Part shown: piece after piece, positions 44,501 through 57,900 of the stretch | Numbering within the stretch: the stretch's first letter is position 1 | Layout: every line of letters begins with the position of its first letter | Position numbers and translations under genes: made by a program | DNA from: Harmothoe impar | Lineage: Eukaryota > Annelida > Polychaeta > Phyllodocida > Polynoidae | Direction: 5' to 3' | Assembly (NCBI GenBank): GCA_947462335.1 | Contig: OX381714.1 | Coordinates: 51,567,800 to 51,631,799 of the forward strand | Length of the DNA: 64,000 nt | The notes under the pieces: generated by a model | Databases searched by the model: none | What the model was told of the DNA's origin: nothing | The model's input: the letters and a program-made list of their open reading frames with translations, nothing else

Positions 44501-47500
44501 TACACTGCATGAACATTGGCATTTAAGCAAACCTTTTATTGCCTAAAGTCACCATTTAAGGTGCTTTAAGTTCAGTAAATGCCATGTAAATGTCAAGGAA
44601 ATGTCATAATGAGATTTAAGCGGCTTTAAGTGGCATTTACTGGAACTAGATATGCTTAAAATGGGACTTTAAGTTGTGCAATCTTTGCTTAAACGCCAAC
44701 ATTCATGCAGTGCTAAACCATCTGCAGCCACCATCTTTTAACACAGCTTATGAAAAGTTGACGGTGCAGAATCATTATGTAGATATATCCAACGAGGTGT
44801 GTGGGCTCTCTCTGTAACCTACAGCCAACATTTTCATTATCAACCTTCATGAAATAGTTCGAGTCATTGCTGCCGATAATAGAAGTGCTTTTCATTGGCT
44901 ATGAAAAATACAGAATGCATAATGTACGAAGGAGTGAACGACTCCAATACAGACAGCCGCATAATAATATGTATGCGTGTAGAAAGCAAATTGAATTTTT
45001 AGAGAAATAATGATTGAAAAATGCCACCTATTGTACTCATGATAGGATCCCACATCCATTCCTCATTCCCCATGTTACATATGAATATAAAGGTGTTTCA
45101 TCATTCATGTATCATATAGAAATACTTGGTATGGCCCCAATGTGGTTTGGTACACTGTAAAGAGTCGTATAGGCACTCCCATGGTTTCCCTCTGTACTGT
45201 GTGCGTATTTGTCACGTATTGTATACATCTGTCTTGTTACCATGGTAACAATGAGGGCCTCCTCCTACCCCCAGTAACCTGTCAGTGTTGAAAATAGTAG
45301 TAAATTAGACTCCTGCTCCTCCCGCAAACAAAACTGCCCGCATCTAACTTTTCCCCCATGTAAAATCTGTATTCATTTTTTGTAATAAAATTAACGTATT
45401 AAGCTTTACAAATTGTTTTTCATGTAGCTTCTTCTTTGACTCCAATGGATGCTTTTGCTAACAATTCCTTATCCAACCTTTATTTTTAGAAAGATACACT
45501 ATTGCAAACTAAACACATTTTTAATAGTTCTAAAATGTAACATTTCCAAAATCAAAATTAAATGGAACAAAATCTTTAAACTCTACAGAAAAAAGCAGTT
45601 TGAAATCATTTATTCGTTATAGAATGTCAATGTGTGTCAAAGGACACTTTCCCAATGTTTTATATATCATTTAGCAGGTTATATATATAGAAACAATAGC
45701 CAAATAGAAACATGTATATCCTATATTTAATGAGTTATATATATGAGTTCAGTAATGAGTAGCATTTAAAGCATTAAGCATTACTATTAAAGAAGCTACC
45801 CCGCCAGGCTTGGTCTCTGTTTTCTCAGTCATGCTTTGCCACAATAAAGCTACCTTTAAAGGTAAAACTAATAAAAGTACTCAGTAGTTGGTCTTGGTTA
45901 CTTCTCACTTGTTAGTAATGCTGATTTTTGCCATCCATCCCAATTACACAAGAGGGCAGCACTACGTAATTTAACATTGTGCAACAAACCCTAGATTCGT
46001 GTACATGTATATAATCTAGTCAAGACAAGAATTTAATGAGACCTCCTCCTGGAAGGTTGTAATCCTCAATTACAGGTGCTATCTCATTAACATCAGATGC
46101 CATCACCTCACACCATTTAAACAATCCATTTAAAGTGACATTTAGGGAGCAGTTCACCCTGTTCTAGCAATAACACTCTTAGACATCAGAGGTTTAAAGT
46201 GTTCATTTAGGATGGACAGTGGCGCCTGGAGGTGGTAACTCCAACCACAGGACATTTAGGATTGCTCCCTTCTGAGAAATGTCTATCTTCCTAATGACCC
46301 CCTACAGCGTTATCAATTTAACTTCTCTTTGGCGTGGGAAAGAGCTAGAGTATGGTCTGTCCTCTCCCATCGCCACCGCTTCCACTATACTAGTAGACAG
46401 GTCATTTTACATAAGTTACTTACCCAAATGAGAGACTATCTTTTGAGAGTTGTTTCTTATGTAGTTTTTCCCAGATAATCGCCAATGCTCATGTTTCAGG
46501 CTCATGAGAATACCACAGAATAGCTATACCCAGATGTCACAAAGTGGATATTTCTTTTTTATCTCAAATATTTTTTTAGAATTATTTAAGTTATCATACA
46601 CATTCATTTCTTGGAACAAAGTTTATAATCTTCCCTTTTCAGTGATGTGATTTTAGAACTTTTGTGGTATTTTTTTCAGCTTTTCCATGTTTTAGAGAAA
46701 AATCCATTATAATTCAAAGAAATAAAAAAGCTGTTATTTCATTTTTTGTATAAATATCTGAAAATATACAACATAATAATGCATAAATGAAAATGGTCCA
46801 GAACGATTGGAAATTATTTTCTGATATTAATAGACACCATTTGCATGTAGACTTTCGAATTCTTTCACCTATTTTCAATAGTTTAAAGTCAATGTCACAA
46901 AGCGACCATGTTAAGGTGTCCGTTACGTGTCCGTTACGCGTTCGTTACGCCATTTAGTACAGAAGATTTTAACATATGGCAGCTCATAATGTCATTAATA
47001 TTTGTCTTATAATAATTCTAAGAGTACCTACCCCCCCTAAATCGATGTCAAGGATTCCAATGAAGGTATCCATTTTTCTCTATCCCTAATGGTTGCGTAG
47101 CAACCTGCCCTTTTATATGAAAAATGTCCGATTTTGTGGAAGCCATGAAAAATCATGATTGTACATGGTATTTTCATGGCTACGATGCAGTGAGAAATAA
47201 TCATAGCTATATCACAGAATTTTATGTGCATGTTCCCAAAGACCTATATTTTCTATTGCCTATGAGAAATAATGAGAATAAAAATATTTTTTATTAACGT
47301 TTTTTTTCACTTTTAATTGTTGCAAAGTCATGAGTTTGACCCTGCATCGTGCAGATTCTATAAAGGTAGATATTGACATGTTTACAATATATTCATTGTG
47401 TTTTAAGTCTGGTTATTTAAATGTCATAGGGCTTAATGTAAGAAATCTATGAAATCTTTGGCAAAAGTATGGTGCCAAAGGATTTTGCTACTGTTTTCAT

Positions 47501-47712
47501 CTGAGTATTAAAGCCAGTTTAAGTTTGACAGTTTTATTAGCCACAATTCTTCAAATGGGTATACAACATGTTGATGGGTAACAATAAATGAAACCACTCA
47601 CAATGGGCACAGAGACACAATACATGGTTTCCATGACCAATATACGTTACAATTCACAAACAGTAAACAAAACTGTCAACACATGAGGAGCTCTAGGTAA
47701 TTCAGGTAATAT
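41501..47712. other. Intergenic A+T-rich DNA between convergent genes
   Basis: No exon is supported on either strand. It includes the CACTG-ended MITE at 44,503, a perfect X-box-like palindrome GTTACCATGGTAAC at 45,236-45,249, and three CGTTACG repeats near 46,920-46,950. Confidence 0.45.
44503..44712. mobile_element. 210-bp MITE with CACTG...CAGTG ends and CTA target duplication
   Basis: TIRs of about 29 bp start CACTGCATGAACATTGGC and end GCCAACATTCATGCAGTG with few mismatches. CTA precedes and follows the element. A 3-bp duplication with CACTG ends fits EnSpm/CACTA-like (or Chapaev3-like) elements. There is no coding capacity. Confidence 0.75.
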
Positions 47713-47943
47713 CTAAACCTTTAAGGGCCACATCGATCTTTAAAGCATATCATTTTTATGATGCATCAATGCAACCTTGGTGATTGAATTGCCAGGACTG
47801 CAATCAAGCATCACGCTGAACCGCAAGAAGTGTATCAACTCAGTAGGGTGTGCATTATGTATGAATGCAGCCCTAGTAAGTTATTTGTCACGATGATAAC
47901 GGGTATGATATATTAAATCATTCTGCGGCCCTTAAAGGAGTAA
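47713..47943. mobile_element. TTAA-type MITE copy
   Basis: The left end is CTAAACCTTTAAGGGCCAC and the right end is GCGGCCCTTAAAGGAGTAA. Internal GATGCATCAATGCA and GAATGCAGCCC modules are present. Confidence 0.6.
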
Positions 47944-48204
47944 TAACTAACAAACACTTCACTGTGGGTGATAAGCATGAAATATACTACACTGTATGAC
48001 TACACACGATTACATTCTGTGAAATATAAGTAATAATTACCAATATAATTATTCCATACAAATAAAACATGAACCAGATCACATCAATATTTAGGGTTAT
48101 TTGTCCCTGAATCTTAATTTATATAATTCAGCAAATTCTGCATGTAAACTAGGAATAATCAGATTGACCTTGACCAGTTCTATAAATATTGACGACACAC
48201 CCCC

Positions 48205-48345
48205 AGTAAACAAATAACGTTATACACCATTTTATAACGTTATATAACGTTATATGTCAACGTTTTTCTAAGGCTCTTTAATATGAAATAACGTTATGTA
48301 AAATTTAAAACGTTATTTTGACGTAAAATAACGTTTTTTTGTTAG
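48205..48345. repeat. Cluster of ATAACGTTAT palindromes
   Basis: AACGTT-centred palindromes recur about seven times (ATAACGTTAT core). The outer parts (AACAAATAACG and CGTTTTTTTGTT) are inverted, suggesting a small foldback element. Confidence 0.55.
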
Positions 48346-48659
48346 CTGGGCCATTTATGTTTTGAGATGTCAGCATACATGCAATCATGTTGTGTGGCTG
48401 CGACTAGCTTTAGAAATAAATCACAAATCCTGAAAAATAGTTCACTTGTCTCCTATTTTACGCCTCAATTCATCAGTTGCCACTAACCTTGTCTCCCATA
48501 GAAGTGTTTTGTTATGAATATCCTTGCTTAAACAGTATACGCTTCTACAAAGTCAATATAGTTACATTCATTCTGTATTAAAGCATGCAGTTACAGTACT
48601 GCCTATATATAATTCCATCTATATATCTATAATTTAAAAGGATAGAGCTCGCCGCTCAG

Positions 48660-48890
48660 CCTCAGTCACGATCATGCTTGAATGCAGCCCTGTTGAGGAG
48701 TCTCGCCAGGGCTGCATTCCAGCATCATACAGACCCCCATGATACATTCCTGCAGTGCTGGCCTGATGCAGCAATACAATGTTGACCTATTGAATGTGCC
48801 TTGGCATATGATAACCCTTTAACGTGGCATAATGCTGTATGAATGCAGCCTGTGCATGAAAGCCAGGGATGTCATGACCACACATGATCC
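48660..48890. mobile_element. Degenerate TTAA-type MITE
   Basis: It has the module CTTGAATGCAGCCCTGTTGA with its inverse CAGGGCTGCATTCCAGC, and a TAACCCTTTAACGTGGC terminus near 48,812. It ends just downstream of the P450 stop codon. Confidence 0.5.
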
Positions 48891-48906
48891 ATGTAAATCA
48901 GTCCGC

Positions 48907-48978
48907 CTATCGTTTTACGGTCTTCAGCCAGAGGTCAGCAGGTTTCAGTAGAAAGGCATTCTCAAACTGGATTGGAAT
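48907..48978 (-). CDS. P450 last exon
   Basis: The acceptor CGCATTGCAG precedes IPIQFENAFLLKPADLWLKT, then VKR and TAG. The beta-sheet pattern matches the C-terminal strand pair of CYP3-clan enzymes. Phase 0 agrees with the upstream donor. Confidence 0.85.
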   Translation of the reverse strand: MPIQFENAFLLKPADLWLKTVKR

Positions 48979-51900
48979 CTGCAATGCGAATAGAACTTGA
49001 CATTGTATTTGCAAGAGTTACAACAATGTAATTGCATTTAGGGAAGTCTTCAGTATTTACCTACAGCAGGCAATAATTGGGATGGTGAGCACAGTAATAT
49101 TGAACTCTAAAGGGTGTAGATTAAAGTAGGGTGAAAATTAAGAAATGACTGTGTCTGCATGAAACCCCCTATTTTGTTGGATAATAAGTTATTTGATAGC
49201 ACAGAAAAGAAACAGAGTCAAAAGGGAGTCCAGGTTGCCTCTAGAATGACTGCCCTCTCTAGGGGGGGCCTAGGTCCTTATGTGACGCCCTTAGGTGAGC
49301 CAATATGCAACTGCCCTAGGTGACTCTCTTAGGTCAGACAGGGAGTCACATAGGCTCCCTTAGGCAGCCTGGGCTTCCCTGAAGAGGGGAGTCATTCTGG
49401 AGGCAACCCAGACTCCCTTTTGACTCAAGAGTACCTGCTACATGAAGGTGTTATCTGACATGTTTACATGTCAATATGAAGTTACGTGTCAGCCCAATAT
49501 GTTGCACATAAAAAAATATATATATAAAGGAATACAATTTCAAAACTTAAAACTCAGAAGTTCAATGGGAGAGAGGTAAACATACTGGCACCATCGGAGA
49601 TTGAATCCACAACTACTTTGTATACCACAAGTACTGCTACCTCAATCACCTATCTATGATGATTCATTTTAAAACCCATCTATTAAAATAGATAGGTGTC
49701 AATTCTATTTCATTGTAAAGAGAATCTTTAATAGTTCTAATATATATCATCTGATGATTGATTAATAAGAAATCTCTATTACAACAAAGGAATTTAAAGC
49801 AGGGAGTGAACTCTGTTGACAAAAATATTTCAATTTCAGATTTAACTATTTTTGGGGTAGATTGACCTGGAAAAACAATATTCTTTTCACCCAATTTAGC
49901 AAGATTAATTGTGAATAATTCCCGCTACCCCTGTAAACAGAAATTCTGATAATGGAACATACATAGGCCTTTTTATTGTTGTTCAGTGGACAGAAAAGGA
50001 AATTTATTTTTGAATTACCGCAGTTTTGTCGCATGTTTCCACTGTGACTCTTTTCAGTATGTGGATGATGCCCATCTTCATTTCTTGCAGCGCCAGGCGG
50101 TTACCGATACACATTCTGGGTCCAGCTCCAAACGGGATGTAGTGGTAAAAATTCCTCTTAGCCTTATTCTCTGAGGAGAACCTGCATAGAGAGCATTAGA
50201 ATACTATTGAAGAGCATAATGCAACAATACATATGGCTGTGTCTCACCAAATCGATACAAGCTGAAAGTCCATGACTGGATGCAATCTATGACCGCAACA
50301 AACTGTTTAATTTTGTACAGGGGAATAGGGGATAGGAGATCTTTTGTGTTAATTATAAGCAGTCTTATTGTAATAGAAAAATGACAAAACAATCATTAGC
50401 AGAATTAGAGCCTGCTTTCTTGGACGGTCATAGATGTCATTACGCTGCATTTAAATGGCCCCCTATTGAAAAAGCCCGCAACCTGACAGCAGAGCCATGA
50501 ATCTTGACCCCCAAAAAATGGGCTTTGGCCCCTTGGGTATTTATTCAAATGACATAGACATTCTCACCTTTCTGGGTCAAACCTCTCTGGGTCTGGCCAC
50601 CTATCAGGGTGACGCTGCATGGCAAAGATTGGCAGCATGATGGCCATACCCTTCTTAACGAACACTCCCCGGATTGTCATGTCCCTCTGTGCAATACGGC
50701 TAGTTCTGAAACAAAATTAAGCTAGAATTCACAATTTGGACTTTTTTCAATTGACTTCAAGACCAAAAAAAAAAGTTGTGTTTCAGGTTACCAAACCAAA
50801 CAGGATCTACAATTAATTATGCTCTTATTGACCATATGCAACCTTGAGTTTCCTACATAGAAGAAACTTAACATGGCTAACTCCCCAGGAACTGGATTGT
50901 CCAACTCTTCTGAATTTCATTTAGATGATATATTTATATCATACTGGTTTGAGGGTATTCATCAAACTGTTTTAATTAGCATTATCATAGCATACTGAGT
51001 CTAGCTGATCCTATGGTATGGACCCTCTTCACATCATTCAGCTTATTTATTTACTTCCCTTTTTACCTTAGCAACTATAGACAAAGTTGATCATGTTAAT
51101 TTTGTAACACGGGTCCTATCAAAAATCTACTTACGTGAGTGCAATTGGATAGAGTCTCATTGTCTCACTGATGCATTTCTCCAGGTAGGGCAGTTCTTGC
51201 AGTACGCTGTATGGTACATTATTCTGAAAAAGAATTAAGCCAACCAGGTGACATTGTTATAAAATGCCTACACAATGAACAATATCAAGGCAATGGAAAT
51301 ACCATTGAATAATGTATGTTTGATATATGTGTATATGTTTTTCTTCTAATAGCTTTACTTCCTTGAATTTCATCAAATATTTACAAAATGTGTGTGATGT
51401 AATAAATCGATTCAATAGCAATCATCTTTATTTACCACGTCTTTGACAACGCTGTCAATCTCTTCAATGAGCCGGGTCTGAATGTCAGGATTGGTGGCGA
51501 GACTGTACATGAGGAAACTCAGGCCGTTGGCAACTGTGTCGTAGCCAGCTTGGAAGAAGTTCACCGCATTGGCCACAATCTCATCTGTAGTCAGACCTTG
51601 ATGAAGAAAATTACATATGGTCATGACATTACATTGGCAAGAAGGAACCAACTGATATCTGTCCCAATAGACGGGTGTAGTTGGTATGACTTCGGTTGTA
51701 GTTATGTTACCAGTTTAACAAAGAAAAGAAAAAGAAAAAAAGGGTGTTCATACACATATTGTAAATTGGCAATGAATGTGAGAATATTGTAGCGGGCACG
51801 TATTGCTCGGGGCAGCCCGAGCGTGCGTGGAGAGCGCATTGCCCGCCTGTGGTAGCTCAAGTACCGTAGCAGAGCAGAAGCAGCTGGCCCTGTGGTGTAG

Positions 51901-54900
51901 CGGTAGCATTCTCAACTCCGGAGAGGAGGGGCCGGGGTTCGATTCCCCGTGGGGCTGTCACGTTTTCCGCTGCCTGTTACAATATCAATCAAACTATATC
52001 TCAAACTGAAAGAATCAAATTGAATTGAACAGTACCCCCTTGGGGTATACTTTGAAGACATGTCTGATCATATATTTTGATGGGGGGCAATTTTTGGTGT
52101 AATCCTCACATTTCTACAAAACTATTGCACTTTTTTTTCTGATAAAGCCAAATTAAATAAAAAAATGTGTGTTTAGGTTAATAAAAGGTTATGCGACCCT
52201 ACCTAGCAAAACAGGGCTGACCCTTGAAGTTTTTATCCAATTTTGAAAAAGTCAAGGCTGTCAGCGGCGAGACGGCGCTGAAGTTCACTACCGGTAGTTA
52301 ATTTCTGAGTATTTTTCAGGCCAAAGTTTGGACTTTTTTTTTTTAATCCGACCTACCTACCCTAGATTGTCAGAGCATGTAACCTGAAATACACTTTATA
52401 TTATTTTTTGCCTGTACTGGGTGCTGTTTCTCCACAAATGTGTGGAACTATGTAAATTTGCGGACCTCCGAATACACATTCCCTATATTTGTGGAGAATT
52501 TTTTTTTTAAAAAGATCAATAAAATAGTTTTTTGGTAGTTAAGCATACAAATACAGACCTCCGTATATATTTGCGGACATCCATATATTTTTGTGGAGCT
52601 CTATAAATATATGGAGAGTGTATTTATGGATGTCCGCAAATTTGCGGATGTCCGCAAATTTGTGGAGAAACAGCACCCAGGATACCTACCTTTGCGCGGT
52701 GTAGACGTCTTGTCCTCTCTGTCGTCCCCGCCCCTACCCTTCTGTCCATTGACCATGATCTGTAGGAAATCGGTCCGGGACTGAAAGAAATATCGAAAAA
52801 GATTACCTTATTAAATTTGATGTTATATGTAAGCTTCTCAAAACAGGCGTCCCGCCCCCCTAAAGGGGATGGAGTCTACCAGAGTATATACATATAGACT
52901 GGGAGCCACAAGGGACCCACTTAAATTTCTTAGGTCTTATTTCCCCCTTAATTTCTTATGCAATTATTTACTGCATGAGATCAAAAGATCAGCATGAGAT
53001 CAAAAGCAGGGAGTTGGCATTTCTGGATGCTCTAAGATTTGCAAGACATTATTCCAGTCCTCTATGCTGGATAGGATAAAGGATAATAACTGGGAAGTCC
53101 TGCCAAAAAACACTCACCTGGTCGTCATCCGACTTGCGTATTTCTATGGCTTGTTTTGTGATATTAGCAAAGAAAGCTAATGCCTCCTTTGAAAAGGGCT
53201 CAAATGAAAATCCCAACTTCTGCAGGATTGAAGTAAGCCATGGGCTATACACTAAAAAACAAAGTTATCATAATATAATAACAGGTTATATTTGTCTTCG
53301 ATTTCGGGAATTGCTCCGTAATTAACACCTCTGATCTTATTAAAGGCAGTAACAATAATTAGGATTTATTCTGGTGAGTGATTGATTTCAATTTTATTTG
53401 ATATATTTCCAAATAGAAAAGTCAACATTAATCCTGATTAATCCAGCAAATTAGTGTCAATTTGAGATCATCTGCGTTATCTTATCACGCATTGCGTCAA
53501 AAACGTGTACATTGCGTAGGGGTTGCGTTAAATGCACTACTCACTTAAACTGACGCAATGCATCAGACGCAGAGGGTATTAAGTTGACGCAGTTTGCTTG
53601 TATGCGTTGGTCACATGACCTGCTTGGTGTGAAGGGGGAGGGGGCTTGGGAAGGGGAGGGGAATTAGTATTAGTGGGAGGCAGATATACCATTCCCTCCC
53701 TTGTTCTTTTTATATGTTCATCTTTATTAACATCAATTGAAATGCTCTTGTTCTTTGAGACCATGGTTCCAATGTAGTAGTAGCTTTGTGTATCTGGAAA
53801 GAGAAGATCAGTCCTGAGATGTGTTCAAACAGTGGACTATACATACATGTACACCCTACATGTACATGTGCACAAATTGCTATTCCCTTATTAATATCTC
53901 AATGAGAATACATGGTCATAACTTACCAGTAGGCTTGGTATGTAAGATGTTACATTGTTAGGTACAGACAGTTTATGATAATAGAATATATTTTAAGCTG
54001 AGCTAGAAAGGAAACATGCAACTACTTACCATACACAAATCCTTCCTCCAGTACCTCCTTGTGCTAACTGCCACCTCTCTGAACAAAGAGATTTGAAACT
54101 TGAGAGCTCGACCAATCAGAGAAGATCTGTCTCAATTCTACATCTGAGTGGGGATGAGTGAGACCTGCGTTAGAATACTCTCATCTCACGCATCCCCACG
54201 CAAACCTGACTCATTGTTTGTGTCAGTTGAGTGGGGATGTGGGAGTGCTGCTTCAACTCACACAAAGCCAATGCATCCTCACACATTGCGTTAGAATGCA
54301 AAATTCTTTTGCGCATACTCATGCATTTTCATGCTTGTATGACATAAATTTGCTGGGACCATGTCAACTTTATGATATGGCTATTTCAGAAAGTATATAG
54401 GAACAAATGGAGAACAGTACAGTGTCATGTTCAAATTCTCAATCATTGCCAACATCCTTCTACTTATTATTAACCAGACTTTGTAAATGTATTAAGCGAA
54501 TCTATACAAACGGTTTGGGGGGTTCACGGTTGATATGGACTTTAAGTGCCATTGGTCTTCTAAAATTCAACATGCTCACACGAAGAAAAAATACATGACC
54601 TTACAGAATTGTAGATTTTGACACGAGGAATGGGAAGTCCACTATCTAGGGCCTCCGTAGTCAATTCAATTCAATTCAATTCAATTCAATTTTATTCACA
54701 CACAACCCCTTTCGGGGCAAAGGAGAAAGGATAAGATAATACATGCCGGGTGTAGCCGAAAGTTACATTGGCATCACCGGATACATATATGCCATGAACA
54801 TGTGTTTACAGGCGTAGCATATAAAGTAAGTTAAATACATAAATGGACTAGATACATAGAGTAGCACCATTCCTAGTCAGATCTATGATAATGAGGTTGA

Positions 54901-57900
54901 ACACAAATGTGTTCACTGTACAAACATAGCTGTCATGCGTAGTTTCAATGGACGACTAACCTGAATACACAGGTGACTAATCTACATGTACATATATTAC
55001 AAATCAAGCTATTGTTGTGTTAGATAGCAAATATAAATAAAGCTGACGTGCTCTTGCAAGAAAAGGATGGGACAGAGCACGCAGTCACCTGAATGAGTGA
55101 AGAGGACATAGCACCATGCCACCCATATTAGCACCTCAGTTCAGATTTGACCTGTTGTTTATTTTGTAGGTTTCTGTTGTCTCTTTTCCATCCTTTTCTT
55201 CGCCAACTTATCCTTGAGTTGCGAAGCCTTTGAGGTACTCAAAGATTGCTTTATAGATTTTTTCCTCTTAGACAGGCGTTTATTAATGGTGTTATTGAGG
55301 GCTTTATTATCACTTTTGGCCCTATTGTGCACCATGCTTTTAAAACTGGCCATGATAATCCTACAAAATTTGGACAAGTTCGATAAAACCTTTGAGTCTT
55401 GGCTATTAAAAAGCCTTTCCATCATCCCGATATTAGGGTTTGATGTGAACTCCTTGTTAATTAGTAAAAGTCTCTCGTTATTGAAGGCTTTGCACACAAA
55501 TAGATAGTGAAATTCATCACCAATTTCGTTCTGGTCACATGATGTGCATTTTCGCTTGTCTCTTTCAATACCATTGTACCTACCAGCCACTACTGGTAGG
55601 TGGTGGTTACTACATCTGAACCTGCACAGATCAGTTGCCTCCTTTTTGTTCAGTATTGTAAGGTAGTTTTCAGGTTCTAGGATCTTCTTATATGTTGAGT
55701 AGCTTGTACAACCACTAGAATCTGAAATTTTACTGTGCCAATTTTGCTTTTCTATACATAGTATTCTGTCTTTAAATACATGTTTCTTATGGGCTGGGTT
55801 AATATACCTAGGGTCTTCATCGAGAATGCAGCCAAGACCGCTGTTGTCTAGCGTACTTTTTATACAGTTCAACCAGTCAGAGTTGTAACCTTCATCGGTT
55901 TGATTGGATCTAAGTATGCTATATATATTATAAGCGATTTTTTCTTTTTTCCCAGTTACTAATCCGGTCCAAAAGTTGAGCATTCTTTGTTTTATGATAC
56001 ATTCTAAACTAGGGCGTCCTAGTTCTCCCCGTGCCATACAATTGTCTGTGCTCATATTTAGGTTGAGGATATATTTACAAAAGTAAGTATGTACCCGTTC
56101 AACTTCGGTGATATTGGAAAAACCCCACACTTCACATCCATATAAAAGTATAGGTACCACACAGGCATCGAAGAGATGGCACTGAATGTCGACTGGTAAC
56201 TGAAGCTTTCTAGATTTTGCTAAGAGACTAAATAGAGCTCGCTTGGCCAGAGTTATTTGTTTTTTTATGGCCACCGTAAATCTCCCATTGTAGTTGAACA
56301 ATGTCCCAAGGTAGTTATAACTGTGTTCTACAACCAGGTGTGTGCTCCCAAATTGGAGGCATGGTAAATTTCGAAGTTTCCCTCTGGAGAATACAACTAC
56401 CTTGGTCTTTGTCACATTTACTGTTAATTGCCATTTAGAACAATAGTCCTGCAGTAAATTTAGCATGTTCTGCAGGTCATGCGGGGATTCGCTAAAGAGG
56501 ATAGTATCGTCTGCATACAGTAGTGTATATAATCTTAGTAGTACTTCAGATTCCTGCTCAGTACCTACTGTTACACCTTGGCATGTACCCCTAAAGTGTT
56601 CTTCTAAGTCATTTAGATATAATGCGAATAATATTGGTGACAGGTTTTCTCCCTGTCTAACACCTATGTTGCAGCTAAAAAAATCTGATAGAGATCCTTT
56701 AGCTCTTACACAAGACTTTGCTGCTTCATACATATTCTTTATGACATTAAAAACCTTTCCATTGATGTTGTGTTTGAGAAGTTTGGACCAGAGTGATGAC
56801 CTATTTACTGTGCCAAAGGCCTTTTGGTAGTCAACAAAGGCACAGTAGAGCCTCTCCCTCTGGTTGAGGGCAAGATTTATGATGTTATTCAGAGAGAAGA
56901 TGTGGTCTAGTGTAGAGTAACCATGTCGAAACCCTGCCTGCTCCTCCCCTAACATATCATTTTCTTCAAGATAGGTGTTTAGTCTGTTGTTAAGTATCAT
57001 AGTAAATAGTTTACCAAATCAGCTTAACAATGTGATACCTCTGTAGTTGTCGGGGTTGTCAGGATCACCCTTTCTTTTATAAATAGGGACAATTACGCCT
57101 ATGGACCAGTGCTCAGGAATTAAACCAGTGTCAAGTATAAGATTAAAGTATTTACAGAGTATGGCTATTAAACTTGATGGACTGTTCTTAAGGAATTCAT
57201 TTATGATTTGGTCAGTGCCACAGGCTTTGCCGTTCTTCAACCTTTTAATTGCCTCAGTTATCTCTTCAGTAAGGATAGGTTGGTTGAGGGGCAAGTTAGG
57301 TACGTCGCTGCTCATTGAAATATCCACATCTGGAGCTACAGGGTCATTCAGGTCCTGAAAGTGTTTATAGAAGGATCCTAAGGGGACATTACCTGTACTG
57401 GCAGTGGACTCTGTCGCCTTATTTATGATATCCCAATAATCTTTAGGTTTTGAGCTCTTAAGGTTTCTCAATTTGACATGTAACAGATGGTGGTATCTCT
57501 TGTAAGCGTCCCTAAGAGTTTGCTTATATGATTTGTTTATAGCATACCAATTTTTCTTATTGTTCTCATTAGGGTTTGCCTTGTACTGATTCTTAGCCCT
57601 AAACAATTCTTTACGTTTTATAGTACAGCCATCATCAAACCAAGCTTTTGTGGGAGATTTTCGCTTCCTAGCATTACCTTCTGGTCGACTTGTTTTATGA
57701 ACTGGTATAGATTTTATAACACCTGCTGCTAGGCCAGACTCTTTGTACACATTTTCAATACGATTAGTTATACATTGAATATCATTAGGTGTTACAATGG
57801 TTCTGCATGCTTCATCAAGTAGTATATTAACATTTTCAATTTCAGTCATATTGAAAGCTGCAATGAACGCCTGTCTTTTGTCCGCTTCCCATTTTGTGAC

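Noticed and set aside
49846..50034. Reading the P450 haem-loop exon straight on to the TAA as the natural C-terminus
   Set aside because: A good donor (GCG|GTAATT) and a phase-matched last exon at 48,978-48,907 give the expected C-terminal strands.
51886..51957. A functional tRNA gene
   Set aside because: A and B boxes are good, but the anticodon loop is abnormal and a SINE-type body and tail follow.
55214..57358. Plus-strand open frames opposite the LINE
   Set aside because: They are antisense shadows of the LINE coding frame with no family similarity.
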